This document shows positions 46,612 through 57,991 of a DNA stretch of 64,000 nt, piece after piece. Made by a program: the position numbers and the translations under genes. This stretch comes from Micromonospora cathayae (GTDB taxonomy: Bacteria; Actinomycetota; Actinomycetes; Mycobacteriales; Micromonosporaceae): assembly GCF_028993575.1 (NCBI RefSeq), contig NZ_CP118615.1:992001-1056000 (forward strand), written 5' to 3'. Numbering within the stretch: the first letter of the stretch is position 1; each line of letters begins with the position of its first letter. Under the pieces are notes generated by a model, which saw only the letters and a program-made list of their open reading frames with translations, ran no database searches and was not told the origin of the DNA.

Positions 46612-47697
46612 CGGGCTCGGTCGGGGCGGAGACGACGCCGGGGTCGTCGCCCTCGTCGGCGGGCCGGACCAGCTGCGCGTCGACCGAGTGCGGGCGCAGT
46701 TCCCCGCTGGCGATCTGCTCCGCCCAGTGGCAGGCGACCCGGCTCCGGCCGATCGGGCGCAGCTCCGGCCGCTCGTCGGCGCAGCGGGTCGGCTGGGCCC
46801 ACGGGCAGCGGGTGTGGAACCGGCACCCGGACGGCGGGTTGGCCGGCGAGGGCAGGTCTCCGGCGAGCAGGATGCGCTCCCGGCGGTCCTCGACGTCCGG
46901 ATCGGGCACCGGCACCGCCGACATCAGCGCCTTCGTGTACGGGTGCAGCGGCTCGGTGTACAGCCGGTCGCTGGGGGCCTCCTCGACGAGCGCGCCGAGG
47001 TACATCACGCCGACCACGTCGGAGATGTGCCGTACCACCGCGAGGTCGTGGGCGATCACCAGGTAGGTGAGGCCGAGGTTCTCCTGGAGTTCGTCGAGCA
47101 GGTTGACCACCTGCGCCTGGATGGACACGTCCAGGGCGGAGACCGGCTCGTCGGCGACGATCAGCTCGGGCCCGAGCACCAGCGCGCGGGCGATGCCGAT
47201 GCGCTGCCGCTGGCCGCCGGAGAACTCGTGCGGGTAGCGGGACAGCGCCCAGCGGGGCAGCCCCACCGCGTCCAGGGTCTCGCCGATGAGCCGGCGTCGT
47301 TCGTCCCGGCTGTCGCCGATACCGTGGGCGTGGAGGCCCTCGGTGAGGATCGACTCGACGTTCTGCCGGGGGTCGAGGCTGGACATCGGGTCCTGGAAGA
47401 TCATCTGCATCCGGCGGCGCATGCCGCGCAGCTTGTTCGGCGGCATCCGGGTCAGGTCGATGCCGTCGAAGGTGACCTTCCCACCGGTGGGCGGGGTGAG
47501 CTGGAGCAGGGCGCGGCCGAGCGTGGACTTGCCGCAGCCGGACTCACCGACCAGCCCGTACGTCCGGCCGCGCGGGATGTCCAGGTCGACGCCGTCGACC
47601 GCCTTGACGTGCCCGACCACCCGGTCGAAGAGCACCCCCCGGGTGATCGGGAAGTGCACCTTCAGGTCGCGTACCTCGACGAGGATCTCCTTGTCGG

Positions 47698-47701
<4 letters not shown>
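46598..47701 (-). CDS. dipeptide/oligopeptide ABC transporter ATPase, DppF/OppF type
   Basis: The 367-residue ATPase has a P-loop [11 protein letters not shown], the signature [15 protein letters not shown] and Walker [14 protein letters not shown]. The C-terminal oligopeptide extension has the typical Cys-containing segment [12 protein letters not shown]. It energises peptide import together with the second ATPase, the two permeases and the lipoprotein encoded upstream. Its ATG overlaps the stop of the preceding ATPase gene (ATGA). Its 3' end is involved in the 32-bp duplication. Confidence 0.92.
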
Positions 47702-48801
<1,100 letters not shown>

Positions 48802-48865
48802 CGACCTTCCGTTCGCGACTGCGGGGCTCGCAAGCTCACTCCTCGCGCTTCACACACGCCGTCCC

Positions 48866-49837
48866 CTACTTCCGCAGCTTCGGATCGAGTGCCTCGCGCA
48901 TCGCCTCACCGAGCAGGGTGAAGCCGAGCGCGGTGACGATGATGGCGACCGCCGGGTAGATCGCCAGCGCCGGCCGGATACCCAGGTACGGCTGCGCGTC
49001 GGCGAGCATCACGCCCCACTCGGGGATCGTCGAGTCCGGGTTGCCCAGGCCGAGGAAGGAGAGCGCGGCGGCCTCGATGATCGCGGTCGCCAGGGTCAGC
49101 GTGGCCTGGACGATCACCGGGGCCAGCGAGTTGGGCACCACGTGGGTCAGCGCGATCCGGGACCGCTTCACCCCGAGCGAGGTCGCGGCCAGCACGTAGT
49201 CACTGTTCGACTGGGAGATCATCGAGCCGCGCAGCAACCGGGCGAAGACCGGTACGGAGACCACGCCGACCGCGATCATCACGGTGGTCAGGCTGGCCCC
49301 GAGCAGGGCCGCGACGCTCACCGCGAGCAGCAGGCTGGGCAGGGCCAGCAGCATGTCGACGAAGCGCATCAGGGTGCTGTCCACCCAGCGGCCCCACCGT
49401 CCGCCGAGGCCGGCGGCGGCACCGGCGACCCCGCCGATCAGGGCGCCGACCGCGAGCCCGATCAGGGTCGAGACCACGCCCACGAGGAGCGTCTGCCGGG
49501 CCCCGACGACCATCCGGCTGAACACGTCCCGGCCCTGGTGGTCGTAGCCGAACCAGTGGTCGCCGGAGGGGCCCGGGATGATGCCCTGGCCGGACTTGAC
49601 CACGCCCTCCCGGATGCCGATCGAGTCGGTCGGCCCGTACGGGACGAAGAACGGCCCGACCACCGCGACCAGCACGAACAGGGCCAGGATGACCGCGCCG
49701 ACGATCGCGGCGGGGTTGCGGCGCAGCCGGCGGAACGCCTCCTGCCAGAGGCTGACCCCGCGCTCGTCGTCGCGGACGGCGGAGAGTTCGGCGAGCCGGT
49801 CGATCTTCTCGCGCTTCTTGCCCGGGGTGATGGTCAT
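48866..49837 (-). CDS. dipeptide ABC transporter permease, DppC type
   Basis: The 323-residue protein has six predicted transmembrane helices and the EAA-type loop EAAALSFLGLGNPDSTIPEWG that contacts the ATPases. The N-terminal OppC region includes FRRLRRNPAAIVGAVILALF. The start overlaps the upstream permease stop (ATGA). It forms the import channel with the DppB-type subunit. Confidence 0.92.
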   Translation of the reverse strand: MTITPGKKREKIDRLAELSAVRDDERGVSLWQEAFRRLRRNPAAIVGAVILALFVLVAVVGPFFVPYGPTDSIGIREGVVKSGQGIIPGPSGDHWFGYDHQGRDVFSRMVVGARQTLLVGVVSTLIGLAVGALIGGVAGAAAGLGGRWGRWVDSTLMRFVDMLLALPSLLLAVSVAALLGASLTTVMIAVGVVSVPVFARLLRGSMISQSNSDYVLAATSLGVKRSRIALTHVVPNSLAPVIVQATLTLATAIIEAAALSFLGLGNPDSTIPEWGVMLADAQPYLGIRPALAIYPAVAIIVTALGFTLLGEAMREALDPKLRK

Positions 49838-50838
49838 CGCACCCTCACCCTCGGGTCGATCAGGCTGTAGGAGAGGTCGACGATCAGGTTCACCAGCACG
49901 TACACCACCGCGATGATCAGGATGAAGCCCATGAGGACGGGGTAGTCACGCTGGCTGATCGAGTCCGCGACGAACGCCCCGATGCCGCTGAAGGCGAACA
50001 CCGTCTCGGTGAGCACCGCGCCGGAGAGCAGACCACCGGCGAGCAGACCGATCGAGGTCGCCACCGGGAGCATGGCGTTGCGCAGCACGTGCCGCCGCCG
50101 GACCACGTTCTCGGTCAGCCCCTTGGCCTCGGCGGTGCGGACGAAGTCCTCGCCGAGCACCTCCAGGACGCTGGCCCGGGTGATCCGGACGATGATGGCC
50201 AGCGGGATGCTCGCCAGCGCGAGGCCCGGCAGCACCAGGTGCCAGATCGCGTCGGCGGCGGCGTCCCACTCGCGGGTGAGCAGCCCGTCCAGGACGAAGA
50301 AGTTGGTGATCCGGGTCGCGTCTATGGTCGGGTCCTGCCGGCCGCTGGACGGGAACCAGCCGAGGTTCTCCGCGAAGATCGCCTTGAGGACGTACGCCAG
50401 GAAGAAGACCGGGATGCAGATGCCGATCAGCGATCCGCCGACGGACAGGTGGTCGAGAAGCTGGCCCCGGCGGCGGGCGGCCAGATAGCCCAGCGGGATG
50501 CCGATGCCGATCGCGATGATCATCGCGGTCACGGTCAACTCGACGGTGCCCGGGAAGCGCTGGAGGAACTCGGTGGTGACCTCACGCTTGGTGGAGATGG
50601 AGGTACCCAGGTCGAGTCGGACCATTCGGCGGATGAACCGGCCGTACTGCACCAGGATCGGTTCGTCGAGCCCGAGATTGCGGCGGATCGCGGCGCGCAT
50701 CTCCGGGGTGCCCCGCTCCCCGAGGATGGCGGTCTCCGGGCCGCCGGGCAGCCGGCGTAGCCAGATGAACAGCAGGATGGAGAGCCCGAACAGCGTGGGT
50801 ATCAGCTGGAGTAGGCGTCTGACGATGAACCGGAACAC
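49834..50838 (-). CDS. dipeptide ABC transporter permease, DppB type
   Basis: The 334-residue protein begins MFRFIVRRLLQLIPTLFGLS, the standard OppB/DppB opening, and has about six transmembrane helices. The EAA-type loop includes FVRTAEAKGLTENVVRRRHV. It lies 77 bases downstream of the lipoprotein gene, across a hairpin. Family and operon position make the assignment secure. Confidence 0.93.
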   Translation of the reverse strand: MFRFIVRRLLQLIPTLFGLSILLFIWLRRLPGGPETAILGERGTPEMRAAIRRNLGLDEPILVQYGRFIRRMVRLDLGTSISTKREVTTEFLQRFPGTVELTVTAMIIAIGIGIPLGYLAARRRGQLLDHLSVGGSLIGICIPVFFLAYVLKAIFAENLGWFPSSGRQDPTIDATRITNFFVLDGLLTREWDAAADAIWHLVLPGLALASIPLAIIVRITRASVLEVLGEDFVRTAEAKGLTENVVRRRHVLRNAMLPVATSIGLLAGGLLSGAVLTETVFAFSGIGAFVADSISQRDYPVLMGFILIIAVVYVLVNLIVDLSYSLIDPRVRVR

Positions 50839-50868
50839 GGCGGGCCTCGAAAGGGGTGCGGAGGGATA

Positions 50869-50899
50869 CGGGCGGGCGCTGAAGGACAGCGCCCGCCCG
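50869..50899 (-). terminator. intra-operon hairpin between binding protein and permease genes
   Basis: CGGGCGGGCGCT (50869-50880) pairs perfectly with 50888-50899 across a seven-base loop. It lies just after the lipoprotein stop and before the permease start. It may act as a partial terminator or a 3' mRNA stabiliser, giving more binding protein than transporter. Confidence 0.75.
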
Positions 50900-50915
50900 C
50901 GTTCCCTGCGTCAGG

Positions 50916-52580
50916 TCAGGACTTGAACTCGGCGGTGGAGTACCGCTCGTCGGTGAGCGGGCTCGCCTTGACGCCCGTCACGTCCTTGCCGAACACGATC
51001 GCCGGCGGCGAGTGCGAGATCGGCACACCCGGGAGGAAGTTCATGATGTCCGCGTTGAGCTCTTTGTAGACCTCGGTGCGGGCCGCGATGTCGGCGGTGG
51101 TGTCGGCCTTCTTGAACTTCTCGAACAGCGCCGGGTTGCTGAAGCCCCACTCGGGCTTCGGCCGGTCGAAGAAGGTACCGATGAAGTTGTAGCCGTCGCC
51201 GTAGTCACCGGTCCAACCGAGGAAGTGCAGGTCGTGCGCGGCGCCCGAGGTGGTGGCGTTGAGGTAGTCCGGGCTCCACTTCAGCGGGATCGGCTGGACG
51301 TTGATGCCGACCGCCTTGAGGTCCGCCGAGAGCAGCTCGAAGATGTCCTTCGGGTTCGGCATGTACGGCCGGGTGACCTCGGTCGGGTAGTGGAACCGCA
51401 GGGTCAGGTTCGACGCGCCGGCCTCGGCCAGCAACTGCTTGGCCTTCTCCGGGTTGTAGTCGTACTTGGTGACGTTGCCGTTCCAGCCCTCGACGGTGTC
51501 GGGGAAGAAGTTCTCGGCGACCTTGGCGCCCGGGGGCAGCTTGGAGTCGACCAGCGCCTGCCGGTTCAGGGCGTGCGCGATGGCCTGCCGGACCTTCAGG
51601 TCGGCCAGCTTCGGGTTCCCCTTCTGGTTGATCGCCAGGTAGAGGATGTTGAAGGCCGGACGGGTCAGGACGTTGAAGCCCTCACCCTTGAGCGGCTCGA
51701 CGTCGGCCGGGCCGACCAGGTCGTACCCCTGGATGTCGCCGGAACGCAGCGCCTGCTTGCGCGCGTTCTCGTCCGAGATGGTCTTGAAGATGAGGGTCTT
51801 CAGCTTGGCCTTGGTGCCCGCGTAGTCCTCGTTCCGCTCCAGGGTCAGCGTCTTGTTGGCGACGTCCCAGGACTTGAACTTGAACGGACCGGTACCGGTC
51901 GGGTGCTCGGTCGCGTACGGCGGGTACTTGATGTCCTCGGCGCTGCCACTGACGTTGCTGGCGTCGTACTGCTCCAGCGCCTTCGGGCTGTGGATGGAGA
52001 ACGACGGCAGCATCAGCGCGGCCGGGATCTTGCTGGAGACCCGGGTGAAGGCCAGGTCGACGGTGGTGGCGTCCTTGGCGGTGCAGGACTTGAAGAGGCT
52101 CGGCGGCAGGTCCGGGCTCTCGTTGGTGGCGAAGCCACCCATGACGTCCTGCCAGTACGCGGTCACGTCGGGGCTCTGCATGAGGCCCTTGGAGTTGTAC
52201 CAGCGGTTGAAGTTGACGCAGACAGCCTCGGCGTTGAAGTCGGTGCCGTCGTGGAACTTCACCCCGGAACGGAGCTTGAAGGTCCAGGTCGTGCCGGTGG
52301 CGTCCGGTGTCCAGGTCTCGGCCAGCCCGGGGCTGACCTTCGTGCCGCCCTCCTCCGGCCGGACCAGGGTCTCGAAGACCTGCCGCGCCACACGCAACGA
52401 CTCACCGTCGCTGGCGAAGCTGGGGTCGAGCACCTTCGGATCTCCGGCAACGCCGAAGACGAGGGTGTCCTTCTTACTACCGCCGGAATCGTCGCCGCGG
52501 TCACTCTCGGCGCAGCCTGCTACCGCGAGGGCCGCGGCCGCGACGGCCGCGAGCGCGGCCTTCGACCTGGGTGCACGCAT
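50916..52580 (-). CDS. dipeptide/oligopeptide-binding lipoprotein, DppA/OppA type
   Basis: The 554-residue preprotein has a lipoprotein signal peptide with lipobox ALAVAGC. The mature protein has the family-5 binding-protein signature AETWTPDATGTTWTFKLRSG, then VKFHDGTDFNAEAV and LKVRQAIAHALNRQALVD. It delivers peptides to the permease encoded downstream. It is the first gene of the operon. The ATG at 52580 has GAGGTGAAG about eight bases upstream. Confidence 0.93.
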   Translation of the reverse strand: MRAPRSKAALAAVAAAALAVAGCAESDRGDDSGGSKKDTLVFGVAGDPKVLDPSFASDGESLRVARQVFETLVRPEEGGTKVSPGLAETWTPDATGTTWTFKLRSGVKFHDGTDFNAEAVCVNFNRWYNSKGLMQSPDVTAYWQDVMGGFATNESPDLPPSLFKSCTAKDATTVDLAFTRVSSKIPAALMLPSFSIHSPKALEQYDASNVSGSAEDIKYPPYATEHPTGTGPFKFKSWDVANKTLTLERNEDYAGTKAKLKTLIFKTISDENARKQALRSGDIQGYDLVGPADVEPLKGEGFNVLTRPAFNILYLAINQKGNPKLADLKVRQAIAHALNRQALVDSKLPPGAKVAENFFPDTVEGWNGNVTKYDYNPEKAKQLLAEAGASNLTLRFHYPTEVTRPYMPNPKDIFELLSADLKAVGINVQPIPLKWSPDYLNATTSGAAHDLHFLGWTGDYGDGYNFIGTFFDRPKPEWGFSNPALFEKFKKADTTADIAARTEVYKELNADIMNFLPGVPISHSPPAIVFGKDVTGVKASPLTDERYSTAEFKS

Positions 52581-52896
52581 GGGTGCTTCACCTCGTCCTA
52601 GGGGGTACGGACATCCTGGTGACCGGGGTCACCGCTGGCGGTGACCTTAGCCTCCGTTCGGACTCCCCCGGAACTATTGACGAAGCTGTTGGTACCGGAT
52701 CGTGTCTTTGCCGCTGCAGTCAGCGCCACAGGACCCCGTTTTTCGCCCACGAACATCCGTTTTTGTCCCTGTTCACCTATACGGATTTGTTACATCGATC
52801 GTCGACCAGGTCGAGGCCATGTCAGACCCGCACCGGCACCCGGCTCCACAGTGGACCGGGTGGCGACAGGGCGGTCCGGTCCACTCGTGCCGGTAC
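52581..52896. other. promoter region of the dipeptide operon
   Basis: This 316-bp region lies between the dipeptide operon start and the end of recR. It has a locally lower GC content and contains two short T-rich runs (CCGTTTTT twice, around 52735 and 52758). No gene is seen. Confidence 0.4.
52776..52805 (-). promoter_or_regulatory. candidate promoter of the dipeptide operon
   Basis: On the minus strand TCGACG (52805-52800) and TATAGG (52781-52776) are separated by 18 bases. Transcription would start near 52769, giving a leader of about 190 nt. Confidence 0.35.
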
Positions 52897-53490
52897 TCAG
52901 ACCGCGCGCCGGCCCTCGAACGCGCGGCCCAGGGTGATCTCGTCGGCGTACTCCAGGTCGCCGCCGACCGGCAGCCCGGACGCCAGCCGGGTCACCGCGA
53001 TCCCCATCGGCTTCACCAGCAGGGCCAGGTACGTCGCCGTCGCCTCGCCCTCGGTGTTCGGGTCGGTGGCCAGGATCAGCTCCCGGACCGAGCCGCCGCC
53101 GAGCCGGGCCATCAACTCCCGGACGCGGAGATTGTCCGGACCGATCCCCTCCAGCGGGTTGATCGCCCCACCGAGCACGTGGTACCGGCCCCGGAACTCA
53201 CCGGTCCGCTCGATCGCCACCACGTCCTTGGGCTCCTCGACCACACAGAGCACCTCGTCGGTACGGCGCGGGTCCCGGCAGATCCGGCACTGCTCGGACT
53301 CGGCGACGTTGTAGCAACTGGTGCAGAACCGCACCAGTTCCTTGACCTTGCGCAACGCGCCGGCCAGCCGGTTGACGTCGGCCGGGTCGGCGGACAGGAC
53401 GTGGAACGCGATCCGCTGGGCGCTCTTCGGGCCCACGCCCGGCAGCCGCCCCAGCTCGTCGATCAGGTCCTGGATGGCACCCTCGTACAT
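52897..53490 (-). CDS. recR: recombination mediator protein RecR
   Basis: The 197-residue protein has the N-terminal helix-hairpin-helix ([20 protein letters not shown]), the zinc finger C-x2-C-x8-C-x2-C (Cys56, 59, 68, 71), and the Toprim domain ([28 protein letters not shown]). RecR works with RecF/RecO to load RecA at gaps. It lies directly after ybaB, the usual pair. The ATG at 53490 is chosen over an upstream start by the family's N-terminus. Confidence 0.96.
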   Translation of the reverse strand: MYEGAIQDLIDELGRLPGVGPKSAQRIAFHVLSADPADVNRLAGALRKVKELVRFCTSCYNVAESEQCRICRDPRRTDEVLCVVEEPKDVVAIERTGEFRGRYHVLGGAINPLEGIGPDNLRVRELMARLGGGSVRELILATDPNTEGEATATYLALLVKPMGIAVTRLASGLPVGGDLEYADEITLGRAFEGRRAV

Positions 53491-53500
53491 GCGCGGCGGC

Positions 53501-53833
53501 TCAGAACCCGGGCAGGCCGAGGCCACCCATGCCGCCGGTGACCGGGCCCATCTTCTGCTCGGTCAGCTCCCGGGCCGCCTCGGCGGCGTTGTGCACGGCC
53601 GCGACCACCAGGTCCTCCAGGGTCTCCACGTCCTCCGGGTCGACCGCCTTCGGGTCGATCCTGATCGACTTGAGGTCCCCCGAGCCGGAGACGGTGGCGG
53701 TGACCAGGCCACCGCCGGCGGTACCGGTCAGCTCCGCCTCGGCCAGTTCCGCCTGGGCCTTCGCGACCTGCTGCTGCATCTTCTGCGCCTGCTTCAGGAT
53801 CTGCTGCATGTTCGGCTGTCCACCTGGGCGCAC
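53501..53833 (-). CDS. YbaB/EbfC nucleoid-associated protein
   Basis: The 110-residue protein begins with [20 protein letters not shown] and continues with [20 protein letters not shown], the YbaB/EbfC pattern. It forms a homodimer that binds DNA. The GTG at 53833 has AAGGAG seven bases upstream; an ATG at 53809 is an alternative. Together with recR it is the usual dnaX-ybaB-recR module, but here a divergent gene separates it from dnaX. Confidence 0.93.
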   Translation of the reverse strand: MRPGGQPNMQQILKQAQKMQQQVAKAQAELAEAELTGTAGGGLVTATVSGSGDLKSIRIDPKAVDPEDVETLEDLVVAAVHNAAEAARELTEQKMGPVTGGMGGLGLPGF

Positions 53834-53969
53834 GGATGACTCCTTCTCGCACTCGCTCACTCGGCCGCCCGCCAGCCTATCCGCTGTGAGCAGGCTCGCC
53901 CCGCGCGGTGCTTCCCTCCCCGGCGCGTCCCGACGGACGATCAGCGGAGTCGATCGGGGGAGGCGACAG

Positions 53970-55043
53970 ATGTCCATGGACCAGGTGGCACAGACCCTGG
54001 ACGAGGAGGCCGACGCCTGCACCCGGATGGCCGCCGCCGGCTACGCCGACCTGCTGCGCCGGGCCGCCGCCGACGTCCGCGCCGGCGGGCCGTGCGGCAC
54101 GCTCCTGAAGAGGTACGCCCAGACGCCGGTCTCCGGCGTGCTGCCGTTGCGCCTGCTCGGCGGGGTGCACGCGCTCGTCCTCGCCGGCCGCGCCCCGGAA
54201 CTGGCCCGCTACTACCCGAGCGCCGGGGGCAGCTGCCGACCCGGTGACGAGGACGCCCGCTGGGCCGCCTTCCGGGCGGTGGTCGAGGCGGAACCGGCCG
54301 CCCTGGACGACTGGCTGCGCCGCCCACCGCAGACCAACGAGGTCGGCCGGGCCAGCCTGCTGATCACCGGTCTGCTGTACGCCGCCAGCCACCTGGGCGA
54401 CCTGCCGGTACGCCTGGTCGAGCTGGGCACCAGCGCCGGGCTGAACCTGCGCGCCGACCGGTTCCGGGTGGAGGCGTCCGGGTTCGCCTGGGGTCCCGTC
54501 GACTCCCCGGTACGCCTCCCCGACGCCTGGCGGGGCCCGGTACCCGACTGGCTGCCGACGGCCGGCGCGGCGTACCCGGAGCTGACCGTGGTGGAGCGGA
54601 TCGGCTGCGACCCGCAGCCGCTCGACCCCACCGACCCGGACGACGTGCTGGCGCTGCGGGCGTACGTGTGGCCCGAGCACACCGCCCGGGCCGCCCGGCT
54701 GGCCGGGGCGCTGGAACTGGCCGGGCAGGTCCCGGCGACGGTGGTCACGGCGGGGGCCGCGGACTTCCTCGCCGGCATCGAGCCGCGCCCCGGGACACTG
54801 ACCGTCGTCTGGCACTCGGTGATGCGGCAGTACGTACCGGACGAGGAGTGGGCCCGGGTGGACGCCGAACTCGGCCGCCTGGCCCGGGCGGACGCCCCGG
54901 TCGCGTACCTGGCGTTCGAGCCGTACCCGGAGCGGGACCTGACCCGTAGCCCCCGCTGCCGGCTGCTGGCCCGACTCGGCGACGGCCCGACCCGGATCCT
55001 CGCCGAGGGGCACCCGCACGGCCTGCCCGCCTGGCTCCGGTAG
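53970..55043 (+). CDS. DUF2332 family protein
   Basis: The 357-residue protein fits the DUF2332 family of actinobacteria. Features are [20 protein letters not shown], a Rossmann-like segment [17 protein letters not shown], and [14 protein letters not shown] near the end. The [11 protein letters not shown] motif resembles a SAM-binding loop, so a methyltransferase-like fold is possible. The ATG has GGGAGG upstream. It is oriented opposite to ybaB and convergent with dnaX, interrupting the conserved order. Confidence 0.8.
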   Translation: MSMDQVAQTLDEEADACTRMAAAGYADLLRRAAADVRAGGPCGTLLKRYAQTPVSGVLPLRLLGGVHALVLAGRAPELARYYPSAGGSCRPGDEDARWAAFRAVVEAEPAALDDWLRRPPQTNEVGRASLLITGLLYAASHLGDLPVRLVELGTSAGLNLRADRFRVEASGFAWGPVDSPVRLPDAWRGPVPDWLPTAGAAYPELTVVERIGCDPQPLDPTDPDDVLALRAYVWPEHTARAARLAGALELAGQVPATVVTAGAADFLAGIEPRPGTLTVVWHSVMRQYVPDEEWARVDAELGRLARADAPVAYLAFEPYPERDLTRSPRCRLLARLGDGPTRILAEGHPHGLPAWLR

Positions 55044-55193
55044 AGCCGTCCCCGTTCCCGTTCCGGCCCCGCCCGTCCCGATCCCGGCCCGCCTCGCCCG
55101 TCCCGATCCTGCGATCCCGGCCCTTGCCGGTCCCGGCTCGTCCCGGCTCCGGCCCCTTGCCGGCTTCGGCTCCGGCCCGGCGCGCAGCCCGGT

Positions 55194-57839
55194 CTACCGG
55201 GCGTCGACCTCGTCGATCTTCTCCGCGCCGAACACCTCGCGGAGCAGCTGCACCGCCTGTTCCTCGCTGGACTGCCGGGCGGTCCGCTCGTCGATGACCT
55301 CGTCGAGCGGCTCGTCCCCCGGGTCGAAGCCCTCGTAGCTCGGGGCGGCCGGCTGCGGCGTCCCGGCCGTCCGGCCACCGCCGCGCAGCGGACCGTCGTA
55401 GTCCGGGTCGTACGGCGGCTCACCGGCGAACTCGCTGTCCGCGGTCCGGCGGCCCGCCGTCTCGGTACGCGTCCCGCGTCCCGCCGCGGCAGCCCGCGCG
55501 GCGGCCAGCCCGCTACTCACCGGAGCCCCACCGGCCGACGTGCCGGCGGATCGGGCCGCCGGAGCCTGGGCACCCGCAGGACGGCCGGCCGGAGCCTGGG
55601 TGCCGGCAGGACGGGCGGTCGGGGCGGCATCGGCGGGTCGGGTGGCCGGGGATGCGGTGGCGGACCGGGCTGAGGGTTCCGGCGTCCCGGCGGCCCCACC
55701 GGGCCGGGCCGGTTCCGGCCAGCCGTCCGCGTCGTCCGACGATCCGGTGGCCGCGCCGGGCCGGGCCGGTTCCGCCGACGCGTCGCCCCCGCCCGCTCCA
55801 CCGGGTCGGGCCGGCTCCGGCCAGTCCTCCTCGGTGGTCGACCCGCCGGCACCGGCACGGGCGGACTCCGCCGGACCGGCCGGACCGGGCCGCTCGCGAC
55901 GCCGCTGCTCCTGGCCGGGCTGTCCCTGGCCGGGCTGTGCCTGGCCGGGCTGTGCCTGACCGGGCTGTCCCTGGCCGGGCTGTGCCTGGCCGGTCCGTTC
56001 CGGCTGGGGCCGTTCCGGGCCGGCCGGGGAGGCTGCCGGGGAGGTCGCCGCCGGGCGGGCCGGTGCGGGCGCGGCAGGTCGGGCCGGGGACGCGGCGGCC
56101 GGACGCGACCCGCCGAGCGGGGTACCGCCCCGCTCACCCGCCACCTCGTAGCGGATCTGCCAGCGCCCGCCCAGTTCCTCGTACAGCGCGTCCGCCAGGA
56201 CCGTGGTGTGGCTGGTCATCATCTGCGCGAGCACCGGCGACTTGACCGTCAACACCAGGGTCTCGCCGTCCACGTCGCGGACCACCGCGTCGCGCATCAG
56301 CGCCCCGGCCTGCTTCTTCACCCGGTTGACCTTGGCGACGATGTCCGGCCAGACCCGGCGTACCGCCACCGCGTCGAGGGTGCCGGGCGCCACCGGGGCG
56401 TCGGGACGGGGCGGGGCGGGCATCACCGGATCGGGCATCACCGCCTCCGGCGGCGGCATCCGGCGCGGCTCGGCCGCCGCCGGCTGTGGTGCGCCAGTGG
56501 CGTCCCGGCCCGGTCCCGACCCGGTCCCGGCATTTCGCTCCGGTCCCGGCCCGGTGGCCCGCTCCCCCGCCGGTACCGGCGAACCGGCCGGAGCCGACGG
56601 TGCCGGTGCGGGGGCGGGGTCGGGGCGTACCGCTGCCGGGGCGGCGACCGGCGCGGAGTCGGCGGCGACCGGGACACCCAGGGTGAGCCGGCGCTCCATC
56701 CGTTCCAGGCGTTGCAGCAGCCCGCCGGTCGAGTCGTCGGCCCCGGGCAGCAGCATCCGGGCGCAGATCAGTTCCAGCAGCAGCCGGGGGGCGGTGGTGC
56801 CGCGCATCTCCACCAGGCCGTTGTGCACGATGTCGGCGCAGCGGGACAGCGTCGCCGCGCCGAGCTGCTGGGCCTGTGCGGTCATCCGCTCGATCTGGTC
56901 GGCCGGGCCGTCGATCAGGCCCTTCTCGGCGGCGTCCGGGACCTGCTGGAGCACGATCAGGTCGCGGAGGCGTTCCAGCAGGTCGGAGGCGAACCGGCGC
57001 GGGTCGTGCCCGGCCTCGGCGACCCGGTCGACGGTGGCGTACGCCGCCGCGCCGTCCCCGGCGGCGAGCGCGTCGCACATCTCGTCGATCAGGCCGGCGT
57101 CGGTGACGCCGAGCAGCGCGGCGGCGCGGGCGTAGCTGACGCCCTCCGGGCCGGCCCCGGCGATCAACTGGTCGAGCACGGAGAGGCTGTCCCGGGCGCT
57201 GCCGCCGCCGGCCCGCACCACCAGCGGGAAGACCGCCGGGTCGACGGTGACGCCCTCCGCCTGGCACAACTGCTCCAGGTACGGCCGGAGGGTCTTCGGC
57301 GGGATCAGCCGGAACGGGTAGTGGTGGGTCCGCGACTTGATCGTGCCGAGGACCTTCTCCGGCTCGGTGGTGGCGAAGATGAACTTGACGTACTCCGGGG
57401 GCTCCTCGACCAGCTTGAGCAGGGCGTTGAAGCCGGCCGACGAGACCATGTGCGCCTCGTCGATGACGTAGATCTTGAAGCGGCTGTTGGCGGGGGCGAA
57501 GAACGCCTTCTCGCGCAGCTCACGGGCGTCGTCCACGCCACCGTGGCTGGCCGCGTCGATCTCGATGACGTCGATCGAGCCCGCGCCGTCGCTGGTCAGC
57601 GACCGGCAGGAGCCGCATTGCCCGCAGGGTTCCGGGGTCGGCCCCTGCTCGCAGTTGAGCGAGCGGGCCAGGATCCGGGCGCTGGATGTCTTGCCGCAGC
57701 CACGCGGCCCGGAGAAGAGGTACGCGTGGTTGAGCCGACCACTCCGCAGCGCCTGCGACAGCGGCTCGGTCACGTGCTCCTGCCCGATGACCTCCGCGAA
57801 GGTACGCGGACGGTACTTGCGGTAGAGCGCCAGTGCCAC
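55194..57839 (-). CDS. dnaX: DNA polymerase III subunits gamma and tau
   Basis: The 881-residue protein starts ALALYRKYRPRTFAEVIGQ. It has a Walker A FSGPRGCGKTSS (residues 42-53), a four-cysteine zinc module (NCEQGPTPEPCGQCGSC), the Walker B-like YVIDEAHMVS and the arginine-finger region FATTEPEKVLGTIKSR. It is the clamp-loader ATPase. The C-terminal half is a long Ala/Pro/Arg-rich linker with tandem PGQxQ repeats, ending in a conserved acidic tail (EEQAVQLLREVFGAEKIDEV). The GTG at 57839 has GAGGAGG upstream. Confidence 0.95.
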   Translation of the reverse strand: MALALYRKYRPRTFAEVIGQEHVTEPLSQALRSGRLNHAYLFSGPRGCGKTSSARILARSLNCEQGPTPEPCGQCGSCRSLTSDGAGSIDVIEIDAASHGGVDDARELREKAFFAPANSRFKIYVIDEAHMVSSAGFNALLKLVEEPPEYVKFIFATTEPEKVLGTIKSRTHHYPFRLIPPKTLRPYLEQLCQAEGVTVDPAVFPLVVRAGGGSARDSLSVLDQLIAGAGPEGVSYARAAALLGVTDAGLIDEMCDALAAGDGAAAYATVDRVAEAGHDPRRFASDLLERLRDLIVLQQVPDAAEKGLIDGPADQIERMTAQAQQLGAATLSRCADIVHNGLVEMRGTTAPRLLLELICARMLLPGADDSTGGLLQRLERMERRLTLGVPVAADSAPVAAPAAVRPDPAPAPAPSAPAGSPVPAGERATGPGPERNAGTGSGPGRDATGAPQPAAAEPRRMPPPEAVMPDPVMPAPPRPDAPVAPGTLDAVAVRRVWPDIVAKVNRVKKQAGALMRDAVVRDVDGETLVLTVKSPVLAQMMTSHTTVLADALYEELGGRWQIRYEVAGERGGTPLGGSRPAAASPARPAAPAPARPAATSPAASPAGPERPQPERTGQAQPGQGQPGQAQPGQAQPGQGQPGQEQRRRERPGPAGPAESARAGAGGSTTEEDWPEPARPGGAGGGDASAEPARPGAATGSSDDADGWPEPARPGGAAGTPEPSARSATASPATRPADAAPTARPAGTQAPAGRPAGAQAPAARSAGTSAGGAPVSSGLAAARAAAAGRGTRTETAGRRTADSEFAGEPPYDPDYDGPLRGGGRTAGTPQPAAPSYEGFDPGDEPLDEVIDERTARQSSEEQAVQLLREVFGAEKIDEVDAR
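55911..55985. repeat. five 15-bp tandem repeats inside dnaX
   Basis: CTGGCCGGGCTGTCC and one-base variants occur five times (55911-55985). They encode P-G-Q-[AG]-Q on the minus strand in the tau linker, so the number of copies can vary without changing the frame. Confidence 0.9.
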
Positions 57840-57991
57840 CCGTCCCGCCTCCTCTCGACCGAGCCATTCTGCGCCGGTCCGCCGCAGGTGACCACCCACC
57901 CCGCCGTGGTCCTGACCGCAGAGACGGTGTGGCCCCGATCGCAGGGACGGTGTGGCCTGACCGCAGGGACGCTACCGGGCCCCGGAGACAG

